Assembly (NCBI RefSeq): GCF_003852235.1
Contig: NZ_CP027732.1
Location: 3,286,001 to 3,350,000 of the forward strand
Direction of reading: 5' to 3'
Length of the DNA: 64,000 bases
DNA from: Pseudomonas sp. R4-35-07
GTDB taxonomy: Bacteria; Pseudomonadota; Gammaproteobacteria; Pseudomonadales; Pseudomonadaceae
Shown piece after piece: positions 1 through 8,598 of this stretch. The position numbers were made by a program, and so were the translations under genes. Every line of letters begins with the position of its first letter. Within the stretch, counting starts at the first letter, position 1. The notes beneath the pieces are model-generated. The model searched no databases, was not told the DNA's origin, and saw only the letters and a list, made by a program, of their open reading frames with translations.

Positions 1-784
1 GTTGCCCTCGCAATTGCGGGAACACCTCACCATCAATCACCGACAGCACCATTGCATGCTCCTCGACATCGATGTCTTTTTGCAGCAGAGCCAGCTCGGC
101 GGCGGCGCGCATCGTTGCCCTCTGGTTCGCAATGAACTGCCGGCGCAGTGTGGCGGCCTTCATGAGATCGGTGGGTTGGAGAAATGCCTTGATATGGGTT
201 TGATACTTCGCACCGACATCCAGCGTCCGGCAGAGCGTCAAGAACTGATGAACCTCGAGGTTGACGGTCACTTGGGTAAAGGTATCGGGCGTCGCGCCCT
301 GTTCCATGAAACCGGAGGAATGATGAAATGCACCCTCTGCGGCTTCAGAGACTTCAAAGTTATGTTTCGTCGCTTCCAGCAAGCTAAGCTTCAGGAACTC
401 AAAATTTCCCAGCTCTATATAACCCGCTTTCGTGGTTTTTCTTAGGCTGATCCATGTTTTGCGTACGTCCAGCACCACGCCGTACTGATCGTTCAGCGCC
501 TTGAGCAGCAAGGACTCGGCGAAGGCGTCGATGCTCTGCAAGTCGGCCATGGTCTTGTCGAGCGTCGTTTGCGCGGTGAAGCTCGCGGTGAAATAGTCAT
601 GTAGCTGCTTGCGTTGCGCGGAGGTGGCGTCCAGATAGGCCAGGGGTAACACCGCATCGGTGTGCTTGAGCTCGGCACGCCGCGCAGACGGGGCGTTCAA
701 CAGCCATTGAGGCAGCGATTTTTTCAGGAGTTTGCCATGCAGGCTTTCGGTAATGTGGTGCACAGGCACAGTTGTAATGGTCAT
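1..784 (-). CDS. DUF6543 dermonecrotic-toxin-like protein, N-terminal part (runs off the window)
   Basis: Open frame read on the minus strand from ATG at 784-782 to the left edge with no stop, so only about 261 residues are present. It begins MTITTVPVHHITESLHGKLL. The start is preceded by a GAGAGAGA-like ribosome site. Early segments such as LPQWLLNAPSARRAEL, YLDATSAQRKQLHDYF and LLKALNDQYGVVLDVRKTWI resemble the N-terminal DUF6543 region of very large Pseudomonas proteins annotated as dermonecrotic toxin domain proteins, usually well over 1,000 residues. The toxic or processing domain would lie outside the window. It seems monocistronic, with no delivery gene visible beside it. Family assignment is from recall of sequence style, so moderate confidence; the CDS itself is secure. 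Confidence 0.72.
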   Translation of the reverse strand, partial: MTITTVPVHHITESLHGKLLKKSLPQWLLNAPSARRAELKHTDAVLPLAYLDATSAQRKQLHDYFTASFTAQTTLDKTMADLQSIDAFAESLLLKALNDQYGVVLDVRKTWISLRKTTKAGYIELGNFEFLKLSLLEATKHNFEVSEAAEGAFHHSSGFMEQGATPDTFTQVTVNLEVHQFLTLCRTLDVGAKYQTHIKAFLQPTDLMKAATLRRQFIANQRATMRAAAELALLQKDIDVEEHAMVLSVIDGEVFPQLRGQ

Positions 785-929
785 GGTGTCTCTCTCTGGG
801 AAGTAGAGTGACAGCACACCATTACTAGCCACCGCGAAGGCGGTAGTGAGCTATATGGCCCGCCACAGCCCAGGGGCTGGACTATGCTTTGAAGCACCTG
901 ATTCAGTCGCACTTCATTTCGAGGGATCC

Positions 930-1145
930 ATGGACGACCCACAGCACAAACCGCCCACGTTCTGGCAGATGCTCCACAGCGTCTTGGCCGCCGCCTTTGG
1001 CGTGCAAAGCGGCAAGAACCGCGCCCGCGACTTCACCCACGGCAAGCCGAGCCACTTCGTGATAATGGGTATTGTATTCACGGCAGTGTTTGCGTTGACG
1101 CTGTTTGGCATTGTCAAGCTGGTGCTGCACCTGGCCGGGGTATGA
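930..1145 (+). CDS. DUF2970 family small membrane protein
   Basis: A 71-residue protein starting MDDPQHKPPTFWQMLHSVLA. The ATG at 930 is chosen over an upstream in-frame ATG at 846 because GAGGGA sits just before it and the domain begins there. A short amphipathic FWQMLHSVLAAAFGVQS segment is followed by a basic patch (KNRARDF) and one strong membrane span near residues 47-68 (FVIMGIVFTAVFALTLFGIV). This matches DUF2970, a one-span inner membrane family of unknown role common in pseudomonads. No operon partner; the next gene converges from the other strand 41 bp away. Confidence 0.75.
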   Translation: MDDPQHKPPTFWQMLHSVLAAAFGVQSGKNRARDFTHGKPSHFVIMGIVFTAVFALTLFGIVKLVLHLAGV

Positions 1146-1186
1146 AGCCGGCCGAGGCGGCAAGGACTGCAAGCTGAAGGGATGAC

Positions 1187-1300
1187 TTACTGGTGGCTGA
1201 CCCAGAACACAGCGGTGCCCACCACAAGGATGATCAGGAACAGAATCGCCCAGGCATCCACGGTGCTGTCGGGTTTACGTATTTTTGTCGAATTGCTCAT
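1187..1300 (-). CDS. Small single-span membrane protein, 37 aa
   Basis: A 37-residue frame, MSNSTKIRKPDSTVDAWAIL then a hydrophobic run through WVSHQ, ending TAA at 1189-1187. An AAGAGG ribosome site lies about 8 nt before the ATG at 1300, which is good support for such a short gene. The N-terminus is basic and polar, and residues 16-34 form one membrane span. I recognise no domain. Similar tiny orphan membrane proteins are common in Pseudomonas but are often left unannotated. It lies between DUF2970 and cysI with no partner. Confidence 0.6.
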   Translation of the reverse strand: MSNSTKIRKPDSTVDAWAILFLIILVVGTAVFWVSHQ

Positions 1301-1404
1301 CGCATCGCCTCTTGTCGGTTTTATAGGTGATTGCCCTAAGACTCGACACAGTAAAGACCAGACTTGCCCCTATGACAAATGTGGATATCGCAACAACCCT
1401 TCTC

Positions 1405-1433
1405 ATTAGTCATTTTGGTTATGTGCATATACT
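1405..1433 (+). promoter_or_regulatory. Probable cysI promoter, activator-type
   Basis: A good -10 hexamer TATACT lies at 1428-1433. At 17-bp spacing the -35 position (1405-1410) reads ATTAGT, a poor match. A strong -10 with a weak -35 in AT-rich DNA is the usual layout of a CysB-activated sulfur gene, but no CysB site can be proved by eye. A 6-bp hairpin (TTTGCG/CGCAAA, 1445-1462) follows in the leader. Confidence 0.4.
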
Positions 1434-1532
1434 CAAACATCACTTTTGCGCATAAACGCAAACTGGTATCGTGCGCCGGCTCCGTTGGGAGTGCGCGGCC
1501 GTGCGCGCAGATTTGCCGAGAACAGGACCTAT

Positions 1533-3191
1533 ATGTACGTATACGACGAATACGATCAGCGCATCATCGAGGACCGCGTCAAGCAGTTCCGTGATCAGAC
1601 CCGACGCTACTTAGCAGGTGAACTGAGCGAAGAAGAGTTCCGCCCTCTGCGCCTGCAAAATGGCCTTTATGTTCAGCGCTTTGCGCCGATGCTGCGGGTG
1701 GCTGTGCCCTATGGCCAGCTGACCTCGCGCCAGACGCGCATGATGGCCAAGATCGCCCGCGACTTCGACAAAGGCTACGCCCACATCAGTACCCGCCAGA
1801 ACGTGCAGTTCAACTGGCCGGCGCTGGAGGACGTGCCGGACATCCTCGCTGAACTGGCGACCGTGCAGATGCACGCCATTCAGACCAGCGGTAACTGCCT
1901 GCGCAACGTGACCACCGACCAATTCGCCGGCGTCGCCTTCGATGAAGTGATCGATCCGCGTCCCTGGTGTGAAATCGTGCGTCAATGGACCACCTTCCAC
2001 CCCGAATTCGCCTACCTGCCGCGCAAGTTCAAGATCGCCATCAATGGCTCGACGTCGGACCGCGCTGCCATCGAAGTGCACGACATCGGCCTGGAGCCGG
2101 TGCATAACGCCGCCGGCGAGCTGGGTTTCCGGGTGTTGGTGGGTGGCGGCCTGGGGCGTACCCCGGTGGTCGGCGCCTTCATCAACGAGTTCCTGCCGTG
2201 GCAGGACCTGCTGAGCTACCTCGACGCGATCCTGCGGGTTTACAACCGTTATGGTCGCCGCGACAACAAGTACAAGGCCCGGATCAAAATCCTGGTCAAG
2301 GCGCTGACCCCTGAGGTGTTCGCGCAGAAAGTCGACGCCGAGATGGAACACCTGCGCGGCGGCCAGACGACCTTGACCGAAGCCGAAGTGCAGCGCGTGG
2401 CCAAGCACTTCGTCGACCCCCAATACAAAACCCTGAGCAATCAGGACGCCGAGCTCGCGGCGCTCGACCAGCAGCATCCGGGCTTCGCCCGCTGGCGCAC
2501 GCGCAATACCCTGGCGCATAAACAACCGGGCTATGTGGCGGTGACCCTGTCGCTCAAACCCACCGGCGTGGCACCAGGCGACATCACCGACAAGCAGCTG
2601 GACGCCGTCGCCGACCTGGCCGACCGCTACAGCTTCGGCCAGCTGCGCACCTCCCATGAGCAGAACATCATTCTCGCGGACGTCGAGCAGAGCCAACTGT
2701 TCACCCTGTGGGGCGAACTGCGCGAAGGCGGTTTCGCCACGCCGAACATCGGGCTGTTGACCGACATCATCTGCTGCCCGGGCGGCGACTTCTGCTCCCT
2801 GGCCAACGCCAAGTCGATCCCGATCGCCGAATCGATCCAGCGCCGTTTCGACGACCTGGACTACCTGTTCGACATCGGCGAGCTGGACCTGAACATCTCC
2901 GGGTGCATGAACGCCTGTGGCCACCACCATGTCGGCCACATCGGCATCCTGGGCGTGGACAAGAAAGGCGAAGAATTCTACCAAGTGTCCCTGGGTGGCA
3001 GCGCCAACCGTGATGCGAGCCTGGGCAAGATCCTTGGCCCGTCCTTCGCCCAGGAAGCCATGCCCGAGGTGATCGGCAAGCTGATCGACGTGTACATCGA
3101 ACAGCGCACCGAAGATGAGCGTTTCATCGACACCTACCAGCGCATCGGCATTGACCTGTTCAAGGAGCGCGTCTATGCAGCGAATCATTAA
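1533..3191 (+). CDS. cysI: Sulfite reductase hemoprotein (nitrite/sulfite reductase family)
   Basis: 552 residues; catalyses six-electron reduction of sulfite to sulfide for cysteine synthesis, in the cytoplasm. The start MYVYDEYDQRII at 1533 is preferred to an in-frame ATG at 1446: AGGACCT precedes it and the family starts here. The siroheme/4Fe-4S ligands are visible near the C-terminus as CCPGGDFC and, after about 40 residues, GCMNACG. The ferredoxin-like half-domains include YAHISTRQNVQFNW and YSFGQLRTSHEQNI, which carry the basic residues that bind sulfite. The next gene (DUF934) overlaps it by 17 bp, so the two are translationally linked, as in other pseudomonads. A promoter with a weak -35 lies upstream. 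Confidence 0.93.
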   Translation: MYVYDEYDQRIIEDRVKQFRDQTRRYLAGELSEEEFRPLRLQNGLYVQRFAPMLRVAVPYGQLTSRQTRMMAKIARDFDKGYAHISTRQNVQFNWPALEDVPDILAELATVQMHAIQTSGNCLRNVTTDQFAGVAFDEVIDPRPWCEIVRQWTTFHPEFAYLPRKFKIAINGSTSDRAAIEVHDIGLEPVHNAAGELGFRVLVGGGLGRTPVVGAFINEFLPWQDLLSYLDAILRVYNRYGRRDNKYKARIKILVKALTPEVFAQKVDAEMEHLRGGQTTLTEAEVQRVAKHFVDPQYKTLSNQDAELAALDQQHPGFARWRTRNTLAHKQPGYVAVTLSLKPTGVAPGDITDKQLDAVADLADRYSFGQLRTSHEQNIILADVEQSQLFTLWGELREGGFATPNIGLLTDIICCPGGDFCSLANAKSIPIAESIQRRFDDLDYLFDIGELDLNISGCMNACGHHHVGHIGILGVDKKGEEFYQVSLGGSANRDASLGKILGPSFAQEAMPEVIGKLIDVYIEQRTEDERFIDTYQRIGIDLFKERVYAANH

Positions 3192-3669
3192 GCACAACGA
3201 AGTCGTCGACGAAACCTGGCACCTGCTGCCCAAGGACGCAAGCTTCGACGGCATTTCCAACTGCGACGACCTGATCGTCCCATTGGCCCTGTGGCGCGAA
3301 CACGGCCATGCCCTCAAGGCCCGCGACGGCGGCCTGGGCGTGTGGCTGGACGCCGATGAAGAAGCCGAAGAGATCGGTGATGACGTGGAGCATTTCCAAG
3401 TCATCGCCCTGAACTTCCCAGCCTTCACCGACGGACGCAACTACTCCAACGCCCGCCTGCTGCGTGATCGCTATGGTTACAAGGGCGAACTGCGGGCGAT
3501 TGGCGACGTGCTGCGCGACCAGCTGTTCTACCTGCGCCGCTGCGGCTTCGATGCCTTCGCCTTGCGCCCCGACAAAGACCCGTACGAAGCGCTGGAAAGC
3601 CTTAAAGACTTTTCGGTGACGTACCAGGCTGCAACGGATGAGCCGCTACCGCTATTCCGACGCCGCTGA
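3175..3669 (+). CDS. DUF934 protein, cysI partner
   Basis: 164 residues starting MQRIIKHNEVVDETW; the ATG at 3175 lies inside the 3' end of cysI. The conserved DUF934 block FPAFTDGRNYSNARLLRDRY is present, followed by GELRAIGDVLRDQLFYLRRC. Family members almost always sit directly behind cysI-type sulfite reductases. They are therefore thought to help sulfite reduction, perhaps as an assembly or electron-transfer partner, though the biochemical role is not established. The very acidic stretch DADEEAEEIGDDVE could be an interaction surface. Two REPIN hairpins follow the stop. Confidence 0.85.
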   Translation: MQRIIKHNEVVDETWHLLPKDASFDGISNCDDLIVPLALWREHGHALKARDGGLGVWLDADEEAEEIGDDVEHFQVIALNFPAFTDGRNYSNARLLRDRYGYKGELRAIGDVLRDQLFYLRRCGFDAFALRPDKDPYEALESLKDFSVTYQAATDEPLPLFRRR

Positions 3670-3677
3670 GTAAAAAA

Positions 3678-3768
3678 TGTGGGAGGGGGTTTGCTCCTGA
3701 TTGCGGTGGATCAGCCAGCTTAGGCGGGACTGACACACCGTCATCGGGGGCAAGCCCCCTCCCACATT
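3678..3768. repeat. REPIN 1 (paired inverted REP)
   Basis: Inverted pair of TGTGGGAGGGGGTTTGCTCC-type REP sequences, the left arm with two or three changes, closing on CAAGCCCCCTCCCACA. The loop (about GGTGGATCAGCCAGCTTAGG) is shared with REPIN 2. It lies just after the cysI-DUF934 stop and could act as an mRNA 3' stabiliser. Confidence 0.85.
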
Positions 3769-3860
3769 TGGATCTGCGTACATCCGGCAGATTTTGCGGC
3801 GGGCGCACGACGTCGGAATAAATAGCAACCCATATATAGCCAGCCGAACACGGTTAAACA

Positions 3861-3950
3861 TGTGGGAGGGGGCTTGCCCCCGATGGCGGTGGATCAGCCA
3901 GCTTAGGCGGGACTGACACACCGTCATCGGAGGCAAGCCCCCTCCCACCT
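3861..3950. repeat. REPIN 2 (near-copy of REPIN 1)
   Basis: Inverted REP pair beginning TGTGGGAGGGGGCTTGCCCC and ending GCAAGCCCCCTCCCACC. Its internal spacer is the same as in the preceding REPIN, so the two look like a duplication rather than independent insertions. It lies between the convergent DUF934 and merR genes. Confidence 0.85.
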
Positions 3951-3966
3951 TGGCTATTCAGCGACT

Positions 3967-4371
3967 TCAAGATTGCAGTTTAATCGACGCCAGCACTTGC
4001 TTCTGCCCCATGGAGCACGGTACATCGTCTGGCTGCGCCCGCACCGCATCGATCACGCCTGATAATTGCGCCTTGCTGTGGGCCAACTGCGCCTGCATCA
4101 CCTCGATCTGGGCCACTTTGCGCTCCAACGCCTCGATCAACTCATCGCGCCTGTGCTCCCCCGGCGCCGGCATCAATGCCTTGAGTTCCTGCAGGGTAAA
4201 CCCGGCCTGTTGCGCGCTCTGGATCAATTGCAGCGTCTGCAGCGCCTCGGGTGCATAACGCCGATACCCATTGGCTTGGCGTCCCACCTGGCTGATCAAG
4301 CCCTCGGCCTCGTAAAAGCGGATACGCGACGCCGCCAACCCGCTCTGTTTTACCAGCTCACCAATATTCAT
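3967..4371 (-). CDS. MerR family transcriptional regulator
   Basis: 134 residues. The N-terminal winged helix-turn-helix is typical of MerR (MNIGELVKQSGLAASRIRFY then EAEGLI and NGYRRY). A long dimerisation helix (ELIEALERKVAQIEVMQAQL) follows, then a short tail. The tail has a single Cys (PCSMGQK), so no clear metal-binding pair is visible; an organic or redox signal is more likely. It is divergent from the Old Yellow Enzyme gene. The region between them has a MerR-type 19-bp-spaced promoter with a perfect palindrome, so it most likely controls that gene and itself. Confidence 0.88.
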   Translation of the reverse strand: MNIGELVKQSGLAASRIRFYEAEGLISQVGRQANGYRRYAPEALQTLQLIQSAQQAGFTLQELKALMPAPGEHRRDELIEALERKVAQIEVMQAQLAHSKAQLSGVIDAVRAQPDDVPCSMGQKQVLASIKLQS

Positions 4372-4383
4372 CGAAACGCCCGC

Positions 4384-4414
4384 TTGACATTAAAGTTAAC
4401 TTTAAGCATAGCCT
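4384..4414 (+). promoter_or_regulatory. MerR-type operator-promoter for the OYE gene
   Basis: A consensus -35 TTGACA (4384-4389) and a -10-like TAGCCT (4409-4414) are separated by 19 bp, the over-long spacing characteristic of MerR-activated promoters. The spacer holds a perfect 16-bp palindrome TTAAAGTTAACTTTAA (4390-4405), the expected MerR dimer site. The start of merR is only 13 bp away on the other strand, so autorepression is likely. Confidence 0.75.
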
Positions 4415-4442
4415 GAGGCCTCCCCCGCTCAGGAGTCAATCC

Positions 4443-5675
4443 ATGTCACCCTTTGAAGCCTTGCAACTGCCCAACGGCCAGGTTATTTCCAACCGCATTG
4501 CCAAGGCAGCGATGGAAGAAAACATGGCCGATTTCAATCAGGCACCCTCCCGTGAATTGAAGCAGCTGTACACGACCTGGGCCGAGGGTGAACCCGGCTT
4601 GCTGCTCACCGGTAACGTCATGATCGACCGCCGTGCCCTGACCGGCCCAGGCGGTGTTGCCTTGGAGGACGAGCAGCACCTGGACAGCTTTCGCGAGTGG
4701 GCCGATGTGGCACGGAGCAAGGCTGTGCACTTCTGGATGCAGCTCAGCCACCCAGGACGCCAGACCATGGCCAACCTGGGCCAGCAAGCGCTGGCACCCT
4801 CGGCCATCGCCTTGGACCTCGGCGGCTTTTCGAAGCTGTTCGCCCAACCCAGGGCCATGACCGAAGACGACATTCAAGACGTAATCAAACGCTTCGCCAC
4901 CAGTGCCCGCCTGGCCGAGAAAGCAGGATTTACCGGTGTGCAGGTCCATGGCGCCCATGGTTACTTGCTCAGCCAATTTCTGTCGCCCTTGACTAACCAA
5001 CGCACCGACCGCTGGGGCGGCCCACTAGAAAACCGCGCGCGCCTGCTGCTGGAAGTGATCCGCGCCGTGCGCGCCAGCGTCAGCCCGGCATTTTGCGTGG
5101 CGGTCAAACTCAATTCGGCCGACTTCCAGCGCGGCGGCTTCGATGAAGCCGATGCGCGTGCGGTGGTCGAGATGCTCAACGCATTGCCGATCGACTTGCT
5201 CGAATTATCCGGCGGCAGCTACGAGGCACCCGCGATGCAAGGCGACGCTCGCGATGGCCGCACACTGGCCCGCGAAGCCTACTTCCTGGAATTCGCCAAA
5301 GACCTGGCAACCATCGCCCGGATGCCGGTAATGGTCACCGGCGGCATCCGTCGTCTGGCCATCGTGCAGCACGTACTGGACAGCGGCATCGCCATGGCCG
5401 GCATCGCCACCGCCCTGACCCTGGAACCGCAACTGATCAAACACTGGCGCGACGGTCGCGAGCTCAATCCGCAGCTCAAACCGATCACTTGGCAGCGCAA
5501 GACACTGGCGGCCCTTGCGCTGGTGGCTGTGGTGCGCCACCAGATGCGCCGCCTGAGCCGCGGCCGCCTGCCCAGCCTCAACGTCATTCCCTGGTGGGCG
5601 CTGGTGCGTGACCAATGGTTCCTCGCTCGCCGCACGCGCCAATACCGCGCGGCCATGACGCAATCTTCACATTAG
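4443..5675 (+). CDS. NADH:flavin oxidoreductase, Old Yellow Enzyme family
   Basis: 410 residues; FMN enzyme that reduces activated C=C bonds (enones, possibly nitro compounds) with NAD(P)H. The start follows AGGAGTCAATCC. Visible OYE features are NRIAKAAMEENMAD (FMN-binding N-terminus), FWMQLSHPGRQ, the catalytic loop GVQVHGAHGYLLSQFLSP with NQRTDRWGG, and VMVTGGIRR (phosphate binding). The C-terminus has an extra hydrophobic/basic tail of about 60 residues (TLAALALVAVVRHQMRR) that could touch the membrane. It is controlled from the divergent MerR operator. The physiological substrate is unknown. Confidence 0.88.
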   Translation: MSPFEALQLPNGQVISNRIAKAAMEENMADFNQAPSRELKQLYTTWAEGEPGLLLTGNVMIDRRALTGPGGVALEDEQHLDSFREWADVARSKAVHFWMQLSHPGRQTMANLGQQALAPSAIALDLGGFSKLFAQPRAMTEDDIQDVIKRFATSARLAEKAGFTGVQVHGAHGYLLSQFLSPLTNQRTDRWGGPLENRARLLLEVIRAVRASVSPAFCVAVKLNSADFQRGGFDEADARAVVEMLNALPIDLLELSGGSYEAPAMQGDARDGRTLAREAYFLEFAKDLATIARMPVMVTGGIRRLAIVQHVLDSGIAMAGIATALTLEPQLIKHWRDGRELNPQLKPITWQRKTLAALALVAVVRHQMRRLSRGRLPSLNVIPWWALVRDQWFLARRTRQYRAAMTQSSH

Positions 5676-5752
5676 AGGCGGAGCATTCGCCGTGATCGAA
5701 CTGTCCTCTACTGATCAGCAGTTATTCATCTCACTGACGATTGGAGTTCTTC

Positions 5753-7477
5753 ATGGCGAAAATCAACCTGGCCCAGCAGTTGGCAACCACCCTTGAACAG
5801 GCAGGTATCAAGCGCATCTGGGGTCTGACCGGCGACAGCCTCAATGGCCTCACCGACGCCCTGCGCAGCATGGACAGCATCGAGTGGATGCATGTGCGCC
5901 ACGAAGAAGTGGCCGCGTTCGCTGCCGGCGCCGAAGCCGCTGCCACCGGTGAGCTGACGGTGTGCGCCGGCAGTTGCGGGCCGGGTAACCTGCACTTGAT
6001 CAATGGGTTGTTCGATTGCCATCGCAACCATGTGCCGGTTCTGGCGATTGCCGCGCAAATTCCGTCCTCGGAGATCGGCCTGAACTACTTCCAGGAAACC
6101 CATCCCCAGGAGCTGTTCAAGGAGTGCAGCCACTTTATCGAGCTGGTGAGCAACCCCGAGCAGATGCCCCAGGTGCTGCATCGCGCCATGCGTTCGGCGA
6201 TCCTCAATCGGGGCGTGGCGGTGGTGGTGATCCCCGGGGATGTCTCGCTGCTGGAAGTGGAGGACAAGCTCAAGCCCTGGCCGGCGCTGCATGCACCGCG
6301 CACCTTGCCGGCAGAGGCCGATCTGCAGCGGCTGAGCGAGATCCTCCAGCGCAGTGAAAAAGTCACCCTGTTGTGCGGCAGCGGTTGCGCCGGCGCCCAT
6401 GACCAAGTGGTCGCGCTGGCCGATGCCCTCGGCGCGCCGGTGGTGCACGCGCTGCGCGGCAAGGAGCATGTGGAGTGGGACAACCCGTTCGACGTCGGCA
6501 TGACCGGCCTGATCGGGTTCAGCTCCGGTTACCACGCCATGCTCGATTGCGACACCCTGATCATGCTCGGCACGGACTTCCCCTACCGCCAGTTCTACCC
6601 GACCGACGCGACGATCGTTCAGGTCGACCGCGACCCCCAGGCCCTGGGACGACGTACGACCCTGGACCTGGGCATCGCCGCCGATGTCAGTGAAACCCTC
6701 GATGCGTTGCTGCCACGCCTGACCCGCAAGACGGATCGCAGCTTTCTCGAAACCTCGTTGAAGCATTACGAAAAAGCCCGCCAGGGTCTGGATGACCTGG
6801 CGCAACCGTCCAAGGCAGATCGGCCGATCCACCCCCAATACGTGGCACGCCTGCTCAGCGAGCTGGCCGATGACGACGCGATCTTCACCGCCGATGTCGG
6901 CTCACCGACCGTATGGGCCGCGCGCTATTTGAAAATGAACGGCAAGCGCCGGCTGATCGGCTCGTTCAACCACGGTTCGATGGCCAACGCCATGCCCCAG
7001 GCCATCGGCGCACAGGCGGCATTCCCTGGGCGCCAGGTGATCTCGATGTCTGGCGACGGCGGTTTCACCATGTTGATGGGGGATTTCATTTCTCTGGCGC
7101 AATTGAACCTGCCAGTGAAACTGATCGTGTTCAATAACGCGTCACTGGGTTTCGTCGCGATGGAGATGAAGGCGGCAGGCTACCTGGACACCGGAACCGA
7201 GCTGAAAAACCCGGACTTTGCGGCCATGTCCAACGCCATGGGCATCCTGGGGATCCGTGTGGAGCAATCCGAAGACCTGGAGCCGGCCCTGCGCCGCGCT
7301 CTGGCCCACGACGGCCCGGTGCTGGTGGATGTGGTCACCGCGACTCAAGAGCTGGTGATGCCGCCGAGCATCAAGCTGGAACAGGCCAAGGGGTTCAGCC
7401 TGTATATGCTCAAGGCCGTGATGAGCGGGCGTGGCGATGAAGTGATCGAGCTGGCACGCACCAACTGGCTACGATGA
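5753..7477 (+). CDS. poxB: Pyruvate dehydrogenase (quinone), PoxB type
   Basis: 574 residues, close to the 572 of E. coli PoxB. A ThDP- and FAD-dependent peripheral membrane enzyme that converts pyruvate to acetate and CO2 and passes electrons to ubiquinone. The start [16 protein letters not shown] at 5753 follows TTGGAG; the upstream in-frame ATG at 5741 lacks a site. The N-terminal ThDP-PYR domain has the catalytic Glu in [15 protein letters not shown]. The middle domain ([12 protein letters not shown]) binds FAD. The C-terminal PP domain has [16 protein letters not shown] and VFNNASLGF for Mg-ThDP. The C-terminal tail would be the lipid-binding region. It stands alone, followed by a 12-bp terminator-like hairpin. 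Confidence 0.9.
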   Translation: MAKINLAQQLATTLEQAGIKRIWGLTGDSLNGLTDALRSMDSIEWMHVRHEEVAAFAAGAEAAATGELTVCAGSCGPGNLHLINGLFDCHRNHVPVLAIAAQIPSSEIGLNYFQETHPQELFKECSHFIELVSNPEQMPQVLHRAMRSAILNRGVAVVVIPGDVSLLEVEDKLKPWPALHAPRTLPAEADLQRLSEILQRSEKVTLLCGSGCAGAHDQVVALADALGAPVVHALRGKEHVEWDNPFDVGMTGLIGFSSGYHAMLDCDTLIMLGTDFPYRQFYPTDATIVQVDRDPQALGRRTTLDLGIAADVSETLDALLPRLTRKTDRSFLETSLKHYEKARQGLDDLAQPSKADRPIHPQYVARLLSELADDDAIFTADVGSPTVWAARYLKMNGKRRLIGSFNHGSMANAMPQAIGAQAAFPGRQVISMSGDGGFTMLMGDFISLAQLNLPVKLIVFNNASLGFVAMEMKAAGYLDTGTELKNPDFAAMSNAMGILGIRVEQSEDLEPALRRALAHDGPVLVDVVTATQELVMPPSIKLEQAKGFSLYMLKAVMSGRGDEVIELARTNWLR

Positions 7478-7482
7478 TGCCC

Positions 7483-7510
7483 TGTGGGAGGGAGCCTGCT
7501 CCCTCCCACA
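7483..7510. terminator. 12-bp perfect hairpin between poxB and the FMN reductase
   Basis: TGTGGGAGGGAG pairs perfectly with CTCCCTCCCACA around a 4-nt loop. It lies between convergent stops, so it could end both transcripts. There is no U-run, and the arm resembles a shortened REP. Confidence 0.55.
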
Positions 7511-7528
7511 TCAGCACGCCTTGTCAAT

Positions 7529-8086
7529 TCAGCCCTTTTGTTTTTCGACCCACTGGCCGAATGCATCGATAAATGCCTGCAGGAACGGCCTGGTCTTCTC
7601 CGATAGCTTGCCCGCCTCGTCGAACACACTGCCCGCGCCGCCCAGGTAGGCTTCCGGCGTTTGCATGCACCACACATCCAGAAACACCAAAGACTGGCGC
7701 AGGTGATGGTTGGCCCCAAAGCCTCCAATGGCGCCCGGCGACACGCTGATGATCGCCCCCGGCTTGGCGCCCCAGACACTCTGCCCATAAGGGCGGGAGC
7801 CTACGTCGATGGCATTCTTCAACGGCGCGGGCACGGAACGGTTGTATTCCGGGGTCACGAACAGCACTGCGTCGGATGAACTCACCTGTTTGCGGAAAGT
7901 ACTGTAGGCTTCGGGCGCTGCCGCACCTTCAATGTCCTCGTTGTAGAGCGGCAGATCGCCGATCTCGACAATATTCAACTTGAGGTTGGCGGGGGCCAGT
8001 TCGGCCAATGCCAGGGCGACCTTGCGGTTGATCGACTCTTTTCTCAGGCTGCCAACCAGGACGGCAATCGTGTAGACCTTGCTCAT
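7529..8086 (-). CDS. NADPH-dependent FMN reductase (ChrR/quinone reductase-like)
   Basis: 185 residues, flavodoxin fold. The FMN phosphate loop is VLVGSLRKESINRK near the N-terminus. The family signature for the flavin ring region is FVTPEYNRSVPAPLKNAIDV, followed by KPGAIISVSPGAIGGFGANH. Such enzymes reduce quinones, chromate or free FMN by two electrons and protect against redox stress. It is a single gene, convergent with poxB. The closest named families are ChrR and NfrA-like reductases; the true substrate cannot be told from sequence. Confidence 0.87.
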   Translation of the reverse strand: MSKVYTIAVLVGSLRKESINRKVALALAELAPANLKLNIVEIGDLPLYNEDIEGAAAPEAYSTFRKQVSSSDAVLFVTPEYNRSVPAPLKNAIDVGSRPYGQSVWGAKPGAIISVSPGAIGGFGANHHLRQSLVFLDVWCMQTPEAYLGGAGSVFDEAGKLSEKTRPFLQAFIDAFGQWVEKQKG

Positions 8087-8312
8087 TGAGGTTTCCCGAC
8101 GTGTGACTAAAGGAGCGAGTAGTTATAAAGGCTTCGCGGCGCGTGCACCAGAGTGTTTTGCGAATGCCCAAGAAGTCGCCACGCACGCGCTCGCGTAGGA
8201 AACATCTGAAACTTTAAACGAATAGTATTTTTTTCTTATAGGTAAACTACCCCGCTCACTGACGGTCTACAGAACCGCAAATCGAGTGTTTATCTCCAGA
8301 GGTTCTAAACAG

Positions 8313-8549
8313 ATGGCAGCAGTATTAGTCGGACAGTTTCATGCCAGAGACGCGGAAGGCCGCGTATATTCGGTGCATGAGTTCCAGGAATCCAACCCGG
8401 CGCACGGCGACCTGGCTGGCTCGGCGCCTACCACCTCCTACAAGCTGGCCATTGGCGACCGTGTAGAAAAACTGGAAGGTGATGAGTTCAAATTGATCCA
8501 GTCGGGCACGATTATCGTCCGCGAATCTCCGACCTCTCTCGTGTCATAA
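8313..8549 (+). CDS. Conserved small hypothetical protein, 78 aa
   Basis: Begins MAAVLVGQFHARDAEGRVYS and ends with a strand-rich segment (YKLAIGDRVEKLEGDEFKLI then SGTIIVRE). The ATG at 8313 follows AGAGG at about 10 nt; the in-frame ATG at 8286 has no site. The alternating hydrophobic pattern suggests a small beta protein. There is no signal peptide or membrane span. The upstream 200 bp are AT-rich and divergent from the FMN reductase gene, so promoters for both genes should lie there. I do not recognise the function. Confidence 0.7.
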   Translation: MAAVLVGQFHARDAEGRVYSVHEFQESNPAHGDLAGSAPTTSYKLAIGDRVEKLEGDEFKLIQSGTIIVRESPTSLVS

Positions 8550-8598
8550 GATTTCGCCCTGTCCACCTGCTCAGTCCTCGCGACTGGGCTGGGGATGC

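Noticed and set aside
2..445. 147-codon plus-strand frame at the left edge
   Set aside because: Opposite the toxin-like frame, which has a ribosome site and family-like sequence; this one has neither.
1611..3440. 609-codon minus-strand frame opposite cysI
   Set aside because: Its coding pattern is the antisense of a clearly recognised enzyme; long antisense frames are expected in high-G+C DNA.
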